From assembly GCF_033958435.1 (NCBI RefSeq), contig NC_134144.1, positions 14,502,010-14,566,009 of the forward strand: a stretch of DNA of 64,000 nt, written 5' to 3'. Numbering within the stretch: position 1 is the first letter of the stretch; every line of letters starts with the position of its first letter. Positions 1 to 13,100 of this stretch are shown piece by piece. A model generated the notes under the pieces. The model ran no database searches. It was given only the letters and a program-made list of their open reading frames with translations, and was not told the DNA's origin. The position numbers and the translations under genes are program-made. This stretch comes from Carettochelys insculpta. Taxonomy: Eukaryota; Chordata; Testudines; Carettochelyidae.

Positions 1-991
1 ATAATAAACCTCATGTGTTTCTCCATCGAGCAAGTTACATTAAAACCAAAAACATATGGGGGCTATAAGCTTGAGCTAAACACTTATTAAAGAAGTGAGG
101 AATAAAGAATGCATATATAAATCACTACTTGTAATAGATTCAGCAAATGAGAGGAAACGGCTTGGGACAGTTCTGTACTAATCTGGTGATTTGGTTCCTT
201 AGGAATCTACTTTAATTCCACTAGGTAAAAGACCAGACTCTTTGTAGAGAGGTTCAGTGGAGTGACCATGGGTCTGGGAGCAAGAAAATGATGATTTCTA
301 ATTTAATTTTTGTCCCTGATATGCTGAGTATCCCAAAACCATAGCTTCTCCCTCATTCAGTTTCTCTGACAGTAAAAGGTTTCCTGTCTCTTAGGGTTAC
401 TTAAAATTTGGGCAGTGCTTTGAAAGCATAACATTTAGTGTGAGTGTGAAGTGATTTTCTAATTGTCACTGGCCCTCTGCCCACTAAGATCCTGACCCAA
501 ACCAAGTGAAGTAAACAAGTCTTTCCATTGACTTTAATGGGCACTCCTGGTCAGTGTTAGAAACAGTGCAATACTGACCCTGCTCCCAGTCAAAAGATGG
601 ACATGGATAGGTGGTGGGATGGCTGAAGTGCACTTCACCCCAGCTATGCTCTACTGAGTCTTTTGAAGAAAAAATGAAGTTGTATCGGTGTCTTGCCCAT
701 GGTCTCAGAACGTAGCGAATGGCAATGTTTGGTAAAGCAACTTTTCTCATATTGCCTCCATTTCTGCGGCAAACAAAATAACTTAATAACTGAGAATCAG
801 GCCCATGATTTCCTGGATTTTGTTTTCACAGTCAGTGCATGAACTCATGAAGCCTTTTGGCTGAGGTGCAACAGGTATACAGGTTCAGTTGTTTTGGTCT
901 TGTACTTAACTTGGCAAATTAGTTCTGAAATTCGATCACCAATTCAGTGACAATATGACATGCCATAAAACTGCCTTTGTTTACTTCTCAG
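1..991. other. TYW5 intron 1 (3' part), no gene seen
   Basis: AT-rich unique-looking DNA. I searched it for TYW5 exon 1 and for a CpG-rich promoter and saw neither, so exon 1 and the promoter most likely lie upstream of the window. Confidence 0.6.
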
Positions 992-1146
992 AGAGAGCCT
1001 GTAGTGCTGAAAGGAATAGACTTGGGCATATGCACAACCAAATGGACTGTGGATTACCTCAGCCAGACAGCAGGAGATAAGGAAGTAAAGATTCATGTCT
1101 CCCCAGTGCCACAGATGGACTTCCTCAGTAAGAACTTTGTATATAG
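992..1146 (+). CDS. TYW5: TYW5 coding exon 2
   Basis: The acceptor TTCTCAG precedes [12 protein letters not shown]. The exon ends in FVY plus two bases (AG) of an Arg codon completed by the next exon, and the donor is GTACTT. The open frame extends upstream into the intron to a TTG, which is not the start. Confidence 0.95.
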
Positions 1147-4100
1147 GTACTTTATTCCAAGGCTTCCTCTATGTTAAAGGGACATACGGTCCACTTTTAG
1201 AACCACACTAAACTGCTTTGAAGTTTTATACAAAGTATGTTTTTCTGTGATGCCTGGATCTTTTGGTGTTACCATTCACCAAATTAGCGCTCTCTTGCTT
1301 TATGTAAACTTATAATTATAAATAGGTAATTATGGTCTTGATTGTTCTATACTGTGTTAACTAGGTGTGAAAGAACTTTGTTTCTAGGGAAATGCCATTG
1401 AAGGTGCTGTTGGCCAAAAGGTGGCGCTTTTTTTTTTTTAATTTAAGTTTAGAAAGCTGAAGATATTTAGTTACTAGAAGAAATATTTCATGATAGTTTT
1501 ATCCTTCAGCTATAGCTTCTGAATTCATGGTGTGTCTTTATATTTTTTCTCAGTCTCTCTTTCTCTATTGTGTTTGGGGGTTTGTTTGTTTGTTTGTTCT
1601 TTTGGCTGAGTCCCACATAGCAATTTTAAGGTGCCTTTGCTGTCTATGAAAGATGTCAGTGTCCCTAGTCATTGGAAGCTTGAGCCTTATCTCATTCACA
1701 GATGAGGTACAGTATAAGCTGTGGTAAATCAAATTTCCCCATGTTCTCCTGGCAGTACACCCCACTTGTAATAGCAAAAAGGAGATTTTATAGAGTATTT
1801 GGAGGTGGACAACAGATGGTTCTGCAGATACTTGTGGGGAGCACCTCCCAAGCATAAGGAGCAGCACAGGAAGAACTGCAAAGATGCTTGTTCAGAAAAA
1901 AATTAAAAATGGGTGATGAGGACTGGTCATTTGCAGAATGAATGTAGGAGTCAGTGTCTCACTATTATATGAGAGTTGATAAGTAACACAGAGATAGACA
2001 GTGAAGGGCTTAAAAGTGAAGATAAGCAGTCTGGTTTTGGTGTAGTGAACATGAAGCATTTAGTAGAGGCAAAGACAGGGCTTTGAGAGAAACTCTGTTT
2101 GTAACTTGCAGTCTGCTGCAATAGGAATTTTGAAACCAGGCATCACACTGCATGCCATACTGATTCTCTGATGCCTTTTCACTATTTGAGGACTTTACTG
2201 TTAGGAGCTAGTGCCGCACATTGCCTGAGCTGCTTTAAATGTTATTTTACAGATATGCGAGTTCAGCAGACTTACATTCCAGGGATGTCTGCAATTAAAA
2301 ACAAGCCACTTCAGAGTTTCGGGCACGAACACATTCCAGTGTCCTCATACTACAGAATATCACACATTTCAGTAGTGTTTTAGTCAGGAATCAGGTCCTG
2401 CAATTTGTGTAGTGTCCTAAGATGCTTCTCATTATATTTTTTCATATCATGAAATATGCCAAAATATTCTTCACAGTCCAGTGCATCTCAGCCATTTTGT
2501 TATTGATCTGCAAGTCATAAAGTCTTCATTTCGAGTGTTGTTTGATTTCCCAAGGTGAGAAAAAGATGTGTTCAGTCATTTATTATTTTAGTAAAGTTTT
2601 AGAAAGCAGCTATATGTGCTGAAATCAATTGCTCTATTGCCTATAATGAGGGAAGCTCACGTCATATTCATTATGCTCTTTGCTTACAGCTGGTTGAACT
2701 GTGAAACAATTTGAAGCAGTTTTTGGACTGCAGATAAAGTTCTGTCATACATCTTTGGTGTGTCTCTCATTGGGAGAAAAATGAAACACAAATAAGCATA
2801 TAAAAGAGATGCACATTTATTTCCTTGTATTATTCTGCTAAGGCGTATTCTGCATGTGAGTGCCGTAAACTCTTTCATATCTGGCATTCTATCACGTAGA
2901 ACTCTCAAATAACCAACATTTTATCGTAAGTAAATCTTAGTTACGTTTTCCATAAGTAGTGTAGTGAAAGTAAATACAAATAAGTACAACAAATACAGTA
3001 TATAGTATATGCTTACAGTGTACAATACTACTGTTGTTGGTAAATAAAGTACTCTGCATACATTTTTGTTTGTTTCTTACTATCTAATCTTGTTTTTCTT
3101 TAGTGTTATGCATTGCTAGGTATACCTGTCTAGGACCCAGACTATTTGAATATCTGACAACCTCCCGGTCCCCAGGCTGCTGGATAAGAAAGCATTTCCT
3201 GTAGTTCTGTTGAATTCAGTGGTGATATTTCACATACATGAATTGTTCAGATGTGTTAGGGTTTACAGATTGGGGCTAAATTTGCATTTTTGTATATGGC
3301 TGTATGGAGAAGCATCCCAAACTGCTCTCCAAGGGTGTGTCTTCTCTACAGGGAGGATCAACCCTGCCAAAGTTGATCTTCTGGAATTCGATTTAGCATG
3401 CTGGGTAGAGATGCCCTAAATCAAACTTACAAGGTATCTGCATCAGCGCTGTTACTCATGCTCCTCATTAGGAGTAAGGGAAGTTGACGAGAGTGAAACA
3501 CTCCCATCGCCTTCCCTTAGTGGAGACAGCATGGAGTCCGAATTAAGGTATGTCAACTCCAGCTATGTAATTAACGTAGCTGAAATTGTTTACCTTAATT
3601 CAAACTTCTGCTGTAGTATAGACCCACCCTAAATATTTGTTTTTACTAAATTCAAGTTAATTTTTTTGTATACACATGTTTATTTTTTATCCCAACCCTC
3701 TTGCTCTTCAAAAAAAAAATGATATTTGAATTGTGGGGGCTAGAAATCAAATAATTGGTGCTGATAGATTCTAAAATGTTAGCAACCACTGTAAAATAAT
3801 CTTGTTGGTACTGCATGCAGTTATTTTGCTCCAATCTCAAACAGGCCCAAATACTACAATACCTATTCAGGCAAAGGTCAGTTGAAGACTGGATCTCAGG
3901 GATCTTTCAAGTTTTGCACTTGTGTTGACTCCATACCATATGTGTCGGTAGAAAGCTTTATTTGTTGCAGTGTCAATTAAAGTTTTTAAAGAATTGACAT
4001 CGTAGGAGAACCTCTCTACCCTGTGAAATTGCCAGTCATCTAGAGCTTGATTCCACTCCCATTGACTTTAGTGGGTCTGGGGTTGGCACCTAACTCTCAT

Positions 4101-7100
4101 TATTTCAGTGGAAGTTAGCCTCTTAAGTGCCTTTGAGGATTTGGACCCTAGTGATGTCTTTTTTAATAAGAACTAACTTGAAACTGTCCACCCAGCTGAA
4201 AAACTGAAGTTCTACCAGAGAACAATGGTGGGCAACTTGTGGCTCTGGGCCACATGTGGGCCATCAGGGTTCTATGTATGGCCTGTGAGACATTTTGCTT
4301 ACCATTGTCCATGCGCAGAGTTGCAAGATTCTGCTAGTTTCCATCTATGTATTTTTTCACACCTGCCAGTATTACTAAAGTGACATGCACATAAATAAAT
4401 GTCATGTGAAAAGGGAGCACACTGATTGCACAAAGCATGGTCTGTGAGAGCTGTGTCCTTGTTGTACATCCAGTCAAAGCACTGCTATAGTTCAGTTGGC
4501 ACACCCTGCAAATTCTAGGGATGCAAGCACAGTTAGCAAAACTACTTAATCCTGGGAGACAGTCTTGGTTATGATAGTCTTGTGGCCCACTGAAGAAAGG
4601 CCTGTCATGTGGCCAACTCACTCACCCAGTGGTTCCCAAACTTTTTGGCATCACGCCCCCCCTTTTGATTTTTGAGAAACCCTCATGCCCCCTTTTCTCT
4701 TCTTTACCATCATCCAACCCCTCTTTAACAAAAAATTCAGTTTGTAATTTAAAATGAAAACAAAAGCTTGATATAAAAATGTTATTTAGAATAGAAAATA
4801 AGCATAAATAATTTTTCTTGTCCCCTTGTGGTTGTCTGGTACAGCCCCAGCTGGATGGCAGCCTCCAGAGCTGCCTGTGCCAGCCACCTGCTCGCCTGAG
4901 ACCTGCATTGCCAGAGCTGCCCACCTGAGCCCCACACCGCTGGGGCCAGCCACCCACTAGCCCACCAGCTTCTGGAGCCAGCCATCCACCTGCCCACTGG
5001 CCACCTGAGCCCCATGCTGCCTGGCCTAGCCACCCGCCCACCAGCCAGCCACCCAAGCCACCTGCCCACCCACCACCCTGACCCGCCTGAGCCCCATGCT
5101 CCTGGGGCCAGCTGCCCAAGCCGCGTGCTGCCAGGGCCAACCACCAGCCTAAGCCGCCCGAGCCCCATGCTGCTGGGGCCAGCCACCCAAGCCCTGCTAT
5201 GCAGGGGCCAGCCACCTGAGCCTCACGAGTCCCACAAGCTGGCTGGCCGTCTGAGCCCTGCAAGCCCTGTGAGCTGCTCAGCTGAGCCCGTCCTCTGCCC
5301 TCCTACAAAGCCAGGCACCCCCAGTACCCCATTTAACCTCATCCTCCTCCTCCTCCCCCCCCCAACCCACACTCACTGTCATTTGCAGAAGGCAGCTAGG
5401 TCCATGTGGGTCTTTGCCAGCTGCCTGCTTTTTATAGCATCTGCACCAGGTCACCCACGTAAAATGGCAGGGGCCAAGAGCTGGAAGCAAAGGCTTGATT
5501 TTTCTTCAGGTGGGGGGCATGATGAGGAGGCTGGGTTGCCTCTCACCCCCCCTGGAATTTCTTCATGCCCGCCCCTGGGGGGCATGTCCCCCAGTTTGGG
5601 AAACCATGCAGTAGCCTAAGTCGCCCATTGCTGCTGTAGAATAACTGAAAGAAGCAACTTTAGAAGAATTAATTTAAAATACAGAGAAGCTGATAGAATT
5701 GTGAACACAGGTTTCACCTCAGGTAGCATATATAAAAACACAGACCCGTTTATTCAAAGAAGTTAGTACAAACCATGACCCAGATTTTCCAAAAATGCTT
5801 TTCACCTATAGCGGGGGTCATTTACATTAGAGCATAACTCCTATTTAGGCATCTAAATTAACTGATGATATTTTCCACAGAGCTAGGCACCTAGCTGCTC
5901 CCATTGAGCGCAAGAGATTGATCTCAAACATTTTGGATAGTGAGCACTCTTGAAAGCCTGATCCCGATTTAATTGTCTTTTTACAAGTTAAGTTGCAGCC
6001 AGAAATATTTGGATCTAATGTAAGAACAATCTGATAATACAGATTTTTAAATATGATTTTTGTCTTAGAAGTTATTTGACGTCCAATTGCAAACAATTAT
6101 TGGCCTGTCTGGTGGGTTTTTTGTTTTTGTGTTCAGAAATGAATTAAATCATCTGTCTTGCTACATTGTTATAGGCCAGAGATGTGAATTTTATCTGGTA
6201 CTTAGTATTCTATGTCTAGTAGTTTAAATAATTCATTATTACATTGATTAGAATTATGCATTTGTATACTTCCATTTCAGAACATTACCTTTTGATGTGT
6301 TTGTACGGAGAGCAGCTGAAGTGAAACATACTGAGTACTTTATATCTGAGGTAATTTTCTTTGAAGTGTCACATTTTCTTTCTTTAGTTATTAAAGCACT
6401 TAGCCTTAAAGTTAAACATGCTTTTCTGGATTGGAGGTCAAGAGTTAATCATTCTTCATGTGTACTGTATACCTGACGACAGTGGGCTAGTTGTGTGACC
6501 AAGGACTACTTATAGGAGTAACATTTTCATGACAGAAGAGTAAGAAATCAAATCATGCTCAAAATAGCAACTACACATGTTAGATATTTTAAAATAAATA
6601 CTCAGTTGCTTAATTAAGCTATAGCCACTATCAGATGTACAGGTATAAAATATGGAAATATTACAACATTCTCATTGATTAATTAAGGAGTATATATCAT
6701 AACATAACTATATCCAAAAATATTGAATAGTTTGTGTATTTACATTTATTTGGGGAAGAGTGAATTCCTGTAGTTATAGAATGTTAACATGGGAGTAGGA
6801 GCTTAGGTAGCTCCAAATGATTTTTCAAATATTCCTTCCATCATTTATTTGTAACATGCAGCATGTTCTGAAATACACTGTTGTTGTTTCCTGTGTCAGT
6901 GTTCTGAAGGGTTTAATTTCTACATATGCTCTATCACTGGATAGACTCAAAGCACTGTTGAAGTGGTTGACAGTTTGTGATCTAAGTCTCCATATGGAGC
7001 AACATTTGTTTTATACCTTTAGATCTTTCCCTGCCCCCTTGAATTTCCCTGTTTCACTTAATTAGCATATTTTCACTTTCTTCCCTTTTTTCAGATAGCC

Positions 7101-10100
7101 AGCAGGGAGCAGTGGAAGAAAGGGCAGGATAGCAGAATAGCTAATTTGTAAATGGCTTTTAGTTGTACCAAATCTTAATGAGACTCTTCATTAAACTAAT
7201 GAGATGGTCAAAGCTCGGTGTGTTCTTTGTTCTGGTGTTTTAATGATCTTCTCTTGTGTTTGTGTTAAGGATGAGAAATACTACTTGCGATCACTGGGTG
7301 AAGATCCACGCAAAGTAAGTAACTTGGGACGCAGGGCACATATTTCAGAGCAGCAGTTTAAAATCTTTAAGAGCTTTATTCTGAACTTTTGCCTTTATGC
7401 AGACACACAGCCTGATGACAGTTCTTTTTGTCTTGTAAATTGATTTAGGCCAAAAATTTTAAGCACAAGTGCTTTAGTTAGGCACTTAAATCCCAGTGCA
7501 GCTGGTCACCAAATAACTAAACCTCCATGAGAGGGTTTCTGGATGTCATACAACTGCCATTATGATTCTTACGCCTCATCTCCCGTCCCTCAGCTGTTGG
7601 TGTACAGTGATTGATCAGGATATTGGTAGCATAATTGGAGTGTCCTGATGATTCCTGTCTGTCGTAGTGTGCTCTCTCAACTGTTGTCAGATAGCATAAA
7701 TGAGATCAGCCCTCAGGCTTAAATTGCTGCTAAGTTGCATGGCTGCTTCTCATTTAGTCCTACGCAGGGGCTCAGGGCTGCAGTGGGGACCTGAAGCTGC
7801 TGCAGCCAGCAGGGGCACCCCTCCCTGCCAGCCCCATCAGGAAGCTGCTGCAGGAGGGCATCTGTATACTGGGGCCAGCAGGGAGGGGCCTGTCTCGCCT
7901 GGCTAGGGCAGCTTTGGTTTGGGGCATGGGGACCTGTGTGCTGTCATGTCCCCACCCCCAGGAGCTGGACCTGCTGGCTGCTTCTGGGGCACAGTGCAAT
8001 ACCCCAGAAAAGGCAGGCAACAGGCAGCCTACCTTAGCACAGCTACCTAAGTAAGCCTGAGCCCCAACCCCCTGCCCCACTCTGAGGCCCCCTCAGCCCA
8101 CAGGCATCTCCTGCACCCCAAACCCAGCATTCCCAGTCAAGAGCCTGTACCCCAGGCTCTTGCTCTGAGTCCCTTCCCAAACCTGGAGCCTTCTCTGGCA
8201 TCCTAAATCTCTCATCCCTGGGCCCATCACAGAACCTGCACCCCCTCCTACATCCCAACCCCCTGCCTCATCCTGCAGCCCCATTCTGTATTCCAAATCG
8301 TTTAACCCCCACCTGGAGCCCCCTTCTTCAACCCAACTTCGTCCCTGAAGCCCTTGCACTCCAACTCTCTCTTCCATCCTGAACCCCTTATCCCTTGCTT
8401 CACACTGCCAGCCAGAGCCCCTGCCCTGAGCCCACTCCCGCCATATGAATTTTGTTACGTACACCAATATGAAAATGACGCGTCAAACATGACAAAATTC
8501 ATTCAGCTGGGATTAAAATTAGAGAGAACTCTGCCTCAGGCTGTCCTAACATACTGGAGGCAGGGCAGGCACTCAGATGACCGAAGAATGTGTCCAGCCC
8601 TCCAGCAATGTCCAGTGGACCTTGGCCACAACTGCACATCTAGCCCATGTGATTTCACGTAATAGTGAACTAATCCCCTGCTTTCACTTCAAATATATGA
8701 TTTTAGCTGGAACACTGAAATATATACTTTTTGGTTCAGGATATTGCAGATATCAGAAAGCAGTTTCCTTCATTGGCAAAAGATATTCAGATACCAGAAT
8801 ATTTTGAAAAGGAACAGTTCTTCTCCAGTGTCTTCCGCATCAGCTCAGCAGGACTACAACTCTGGACACACTATGATGTAGGCAAACTTGTCTTTGTGGC
8901 TTTGTTGACAAAATGTGGTGTAGATCTTATTTCGGGATTGGGGTACTTGGTTACAAGCCTTACAGGGGATAGGAGCTACTGCCAGTTAGAGAGGCACCTT
9001 GCATGCTCTTGGGTACTAGGTAAATAATAACTGACTTTAGGCATTGCACATTTTAAATATAGCTGCTAGTCTAAGCACATTTTGGTTCTAGGTTTATCTC
9101 TACATCCTGAAACCCTTGCCTTGTGTGAGTAAAAATTGCATTGAATTTTTGGATTTTATTAATTGTTTTAAATAGCAGCCAAGACTTTTCAAAGAATCCG
9201 CACACCTCCGTAGCTCTGACTTCGGTGAGGGTGTAGCTACACAGTGCTTTTAGAATTAGCTTATTTTTGCTACTCAGTAGCTGTGTCTAGACTAGCCTGG
9301 AACTTCAAAGGGGGCGTGGTAATTAGGGTGTTGGGAGATTACTAATGAAGTGCTGCAGTGCATATGCAGCACTTCATTAGTCAAAATCTCCCCCGTGGTA
9401 ACTTCAAAGTATAAAACTTCCAAGTGCCAGCTTGCGTGTAGCCGTGGGTCAGCTGTGGGTACTTCGAAGTGCCCACACTACATTGAAGTCCCTTTGCTCC
9501 TCAAAATTTTGAGGAGTAAATGGACTTCGATGCAGCATGGGCTCTTCAAAGTACCCACGGCTACATGCAAGCTGGCATTTCGAAGTTTCACATTTCGAAG
9601 TTGCCGCGAGGGAGATTTTGACTAATGAAGTGCTGCATATGTACCACAGCACTTCATTAGTAATCTTCTGACACCCTAACTACCATGCCCCCTTTGAAGT
9701 TTGGGGCTAGTCTAGACACAGACAGTGGGACCCTTTGCTAGCTAATCTGTGTAGTGGTTTTTCATATTCTTCTGCTGTAACTGATACCACATGTATTTGT
9801 CTAGTAATAGCCCACAATGTTCTACCAAACAGGTTTAGATATAGGAATATTATATTGATATTGTGTAGATGAGCTAGTGCAAAACCCATGGCTGTTTATC
9901 AGTGGCAGGTCAGCAAAATGCAGACGGCTGTCTGAAAGATGGTAAAAGCAGTTCTAAATATATTGTGCCTTATGTTTTACTTTGCTAGATAATCAAGGCA
10001 GATAATTGCTTTGAATTTTTGACAATAAAGCTTGTAAGTCCTAGTTTAAAGTGAGACAAAAGAGACAAGTTGAAGAGTTGTTAAAAAGAAAGATGGAGAG

Positions 10101-13100
10101 GCAGTTTTTACATTTATAATTAACGTGTCAGAAATGTAAGATTAACAGTGAAAATAGATGTCATATAATTCAGATTTTCAGGGCAATTTGATATGGAGTA
10201 GTAATTTCTTTTTTTTTTTTTTTAAATTTTTCTAAAACACATACAAAGCTTTTAATATTGTCTTTGCTTTCAGGCCATATTTTCTATAAAAGAATGATGG
10301 TATATTTGCTGCTTCTCTCATATCACATCTGTCTCTTTTTTATGCTGATAGTATAATATTGTTTTCAGATCATGGATAACTTCTTAATCCAGGTAGTAGG
10401 AAAAAAACGAGTTGTACTGTATAATCCTCGAGATGCACCATATTTGTATTTATCAGGTATGTTCTTGTCATACACATTCTAGTTTGGTGTTTTCAATTCA
10501 GTTTCCAGTGGCCAGGTGCCCTATTATTCTATAAAAGCCTTTGAGGTAATTGGCAACTCTGAAATCTCAGCAGCAAGGCAACATTGACTTATCTGGTCTC
10601 TCAATTCTAATAGTGATCACTCCAAGTTATTGTTGAGGAACACTGATGGGATAATGTAGGGGAATTTACACTCCTCCTGCAGATGTCCTCATTGTTCTGT
10701 GGATTAATAAAGCATCTGATTCCTAATTGCACAGGAATATAGGTTTGTAACTGGGTTCTAATAGATTGCTATTGTTTTAGTGAAACTTGGCTTCAGTGGC
10801 TATTGTGAACAGTCAACACACTCTCTGGCATTGGTAGGATTGCAGTTTTACTTGAAATGTAGAACTCAGCTGAAATCAGGGAAGTTCTGCCATGATTGAA
10901 TTTGGCCCAATAATTGTTATATCTTAAGAGTGTTGTATTAACTTACATTGGCCAGAGTTAAAGAACATGTGACTTTTTTTTTTTCTTTTTTTTTAAAAAC
11001 TTCATTAGGCACTAAATCAGAGGTGTTAAATGTGGATAACCCAGACCTGGAGAAATATCCCCTTTTTATGAAAGCCAGGTGCTACGAGTGTTCTCTGGAA
11101 GCGGGCGATGTGTTGTTCATTCCAGGTAAGTGACAAATAGCTCCAGCCTGTTTTATTTTGAGAGTCTTCTTTTCCAGGTGTGTATAATATATTTGTAACT
11201 CTCCATGCAATTCTAGATGTGTGACATTGTGCATATGACCAAAATTATACTGTGAATGACCAAAATTATACTGTATTATACTGTAGTCCCATTGAAGTTA
11301 CTGGAACTCCTCTCCTGCCTGAGTTAAGCATATATGGCTTACTCTCTCTGTGCGTGTGCGTGCGTGTGTGTGTTTTAACTATAATTGTTGTGTAGTTCTA
11401 GGTAATACCTATCTCAGGGATATGGGGACAGGGAAGAATTAGTATTATTTGTGGAACCATACATTTCAACCACTTTATGAAAAGGTACCTTATAATTAAC
11501 ACAGTTGCAAGTCTTATCTGAACAAAAGTTTTGACTGTTGATAATCTTCAAATTGAGGTAGGAGAAGAACTCTACATTGATAAAATTGAAAGAGCCCTTA
11601 TCCATATAATTTTGTGGGGGAGGATTTGAGAGTTGATTTTTAGTTTTCAGGTCAGCTTTCTTAATTTGAATCTACAGATGTGAAGTCAGACTTCTGGTAT
11701 CACATGTTAATTAAAGCAGCCTGGAGATAGCTAACAAAAATTCAGTGTTGGGGAGCTATCTTTGATGATCTTGTAAATACTGTAGGAACTTTTTTGTTCT
11801 AGCAGAAGAATCTTTAGGATGATTATGAAACCTTGATAGAATTTGCTATAAAATATCTGAAATTTGTTTTTTACATCTTCGTATTAGTAATAAGCAGACT
11901 AATGTTTAAAGTGTTTGTGACTATTCCTGGACTATTAAATTGGAGACAGGATAACATCATAATGAAAACAAAAACAACATATTAATTGATACTAATTGTT
12001 TAGTATCAGCCAGGAACCTGAGCACACACAAATATCTAGATCCTTTACACACTGGTTCACGTTCTTGATGGGGAAAACTGAATATTGCAATATAATTGTG
12101 ATGAGAAGACTAGAAGGGATATAATAGTAAACTGCAAAATTATGAATGGTGTGGGGAAGGCGAACAGGGAAGTGTTATTTACCTTCATGTAACACAAGAG
12201 TCAGGGCAACTTGATAAAAGTAATAGACAATAGATTACTAGAAACAAAAGGAAGTACTTTTTCACACAACACAGCCTGTGGAACTTGTTGCCAGGGTCTA
12301 TTGTAAAGGCCAGAGTATAACTGGGTTTACAAAATAAAATAAAATAAAAAATCATGGAGTAAAGATCCATCAGTGGCTATTAGCTAACATGGCCTGGGAC
12401 ACAGTTCCATGCTCTGGATGTCCTAAACTTCTAACTGATTTCTTCTGAAGCACTCAGCATTTGCTGGTGTTGGAAGACTGGTAGACCATTGATCTGACTT
12501 AATACACCCACCCTTAAGTTCTTGTTAAGGAAAATGAGGCCATTGATCCAAGAAGACTTATAAACACCCCTCTCCCCCACATCAGAAACAAACCTGTGAT
12601 TCAGCTTTCAGGTGGCCACTGGTGTTCACTGCAGGTTTTTCAAACCCCTCACCCCCAACTTTGTATTCCACAAATTAGTGGAATATATTTCACTTACTGG
12701 AAAATGTTTCCCATTCCCACCACATGCTGCTCTCAATTGACTTGCCTGCTGAGAGCAGCATTCATGCCTGGGGGCTGCCAACCCCTGATGGAGCATATGA
12801 TGTGGTCAGCCACAAGTATCTGTATGTAAATGTCAGTGATTGTGTTTGACAGAAGAAACAATGAGGAGTCCGATGGCACCTTAAAAACTGACCATTTATT
12901 TGGGCATAAGCTTTCACGGACAGACATCTGTTTGGTCAGATGCATGGTTCTGTTTGAGGCTACAGACTAACACCGCTAACCCTCTCATTTCCTCTGTCAG
13001 TTACTTTCAATCCGAGATGTTTCAAACATCTTTGTTGTAAATGAAATCAAGTTTTAAATGGCAGTTTATCTTTGTAGACTTTTTCCTTCCTACAGCTTTA

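Larger units (their letters stand above)
1147..6280 (+). other. TYW5 intron 2
   Basis: A large intron of about 5.1 kb. It holds a GTTT microsatellite at about 1580-1599 and a nested pair of hAT-like elements at 4223-5633, otherwise AT-rich sequence with no coding signal. ORFs of up to 213 aa inside it come from the GC-rich minisatellite of the inner element. Confidence 0.85.

Noticed and set aside
4622..5619. Open frames of 213, 134 and 201 aa on both strands
   Set aside because: All run through the GC-rich minisatellite of a hAT-like element. Composition is Gly/Trp/Ala or Pro/Ser repeats and there is no splice or start context.
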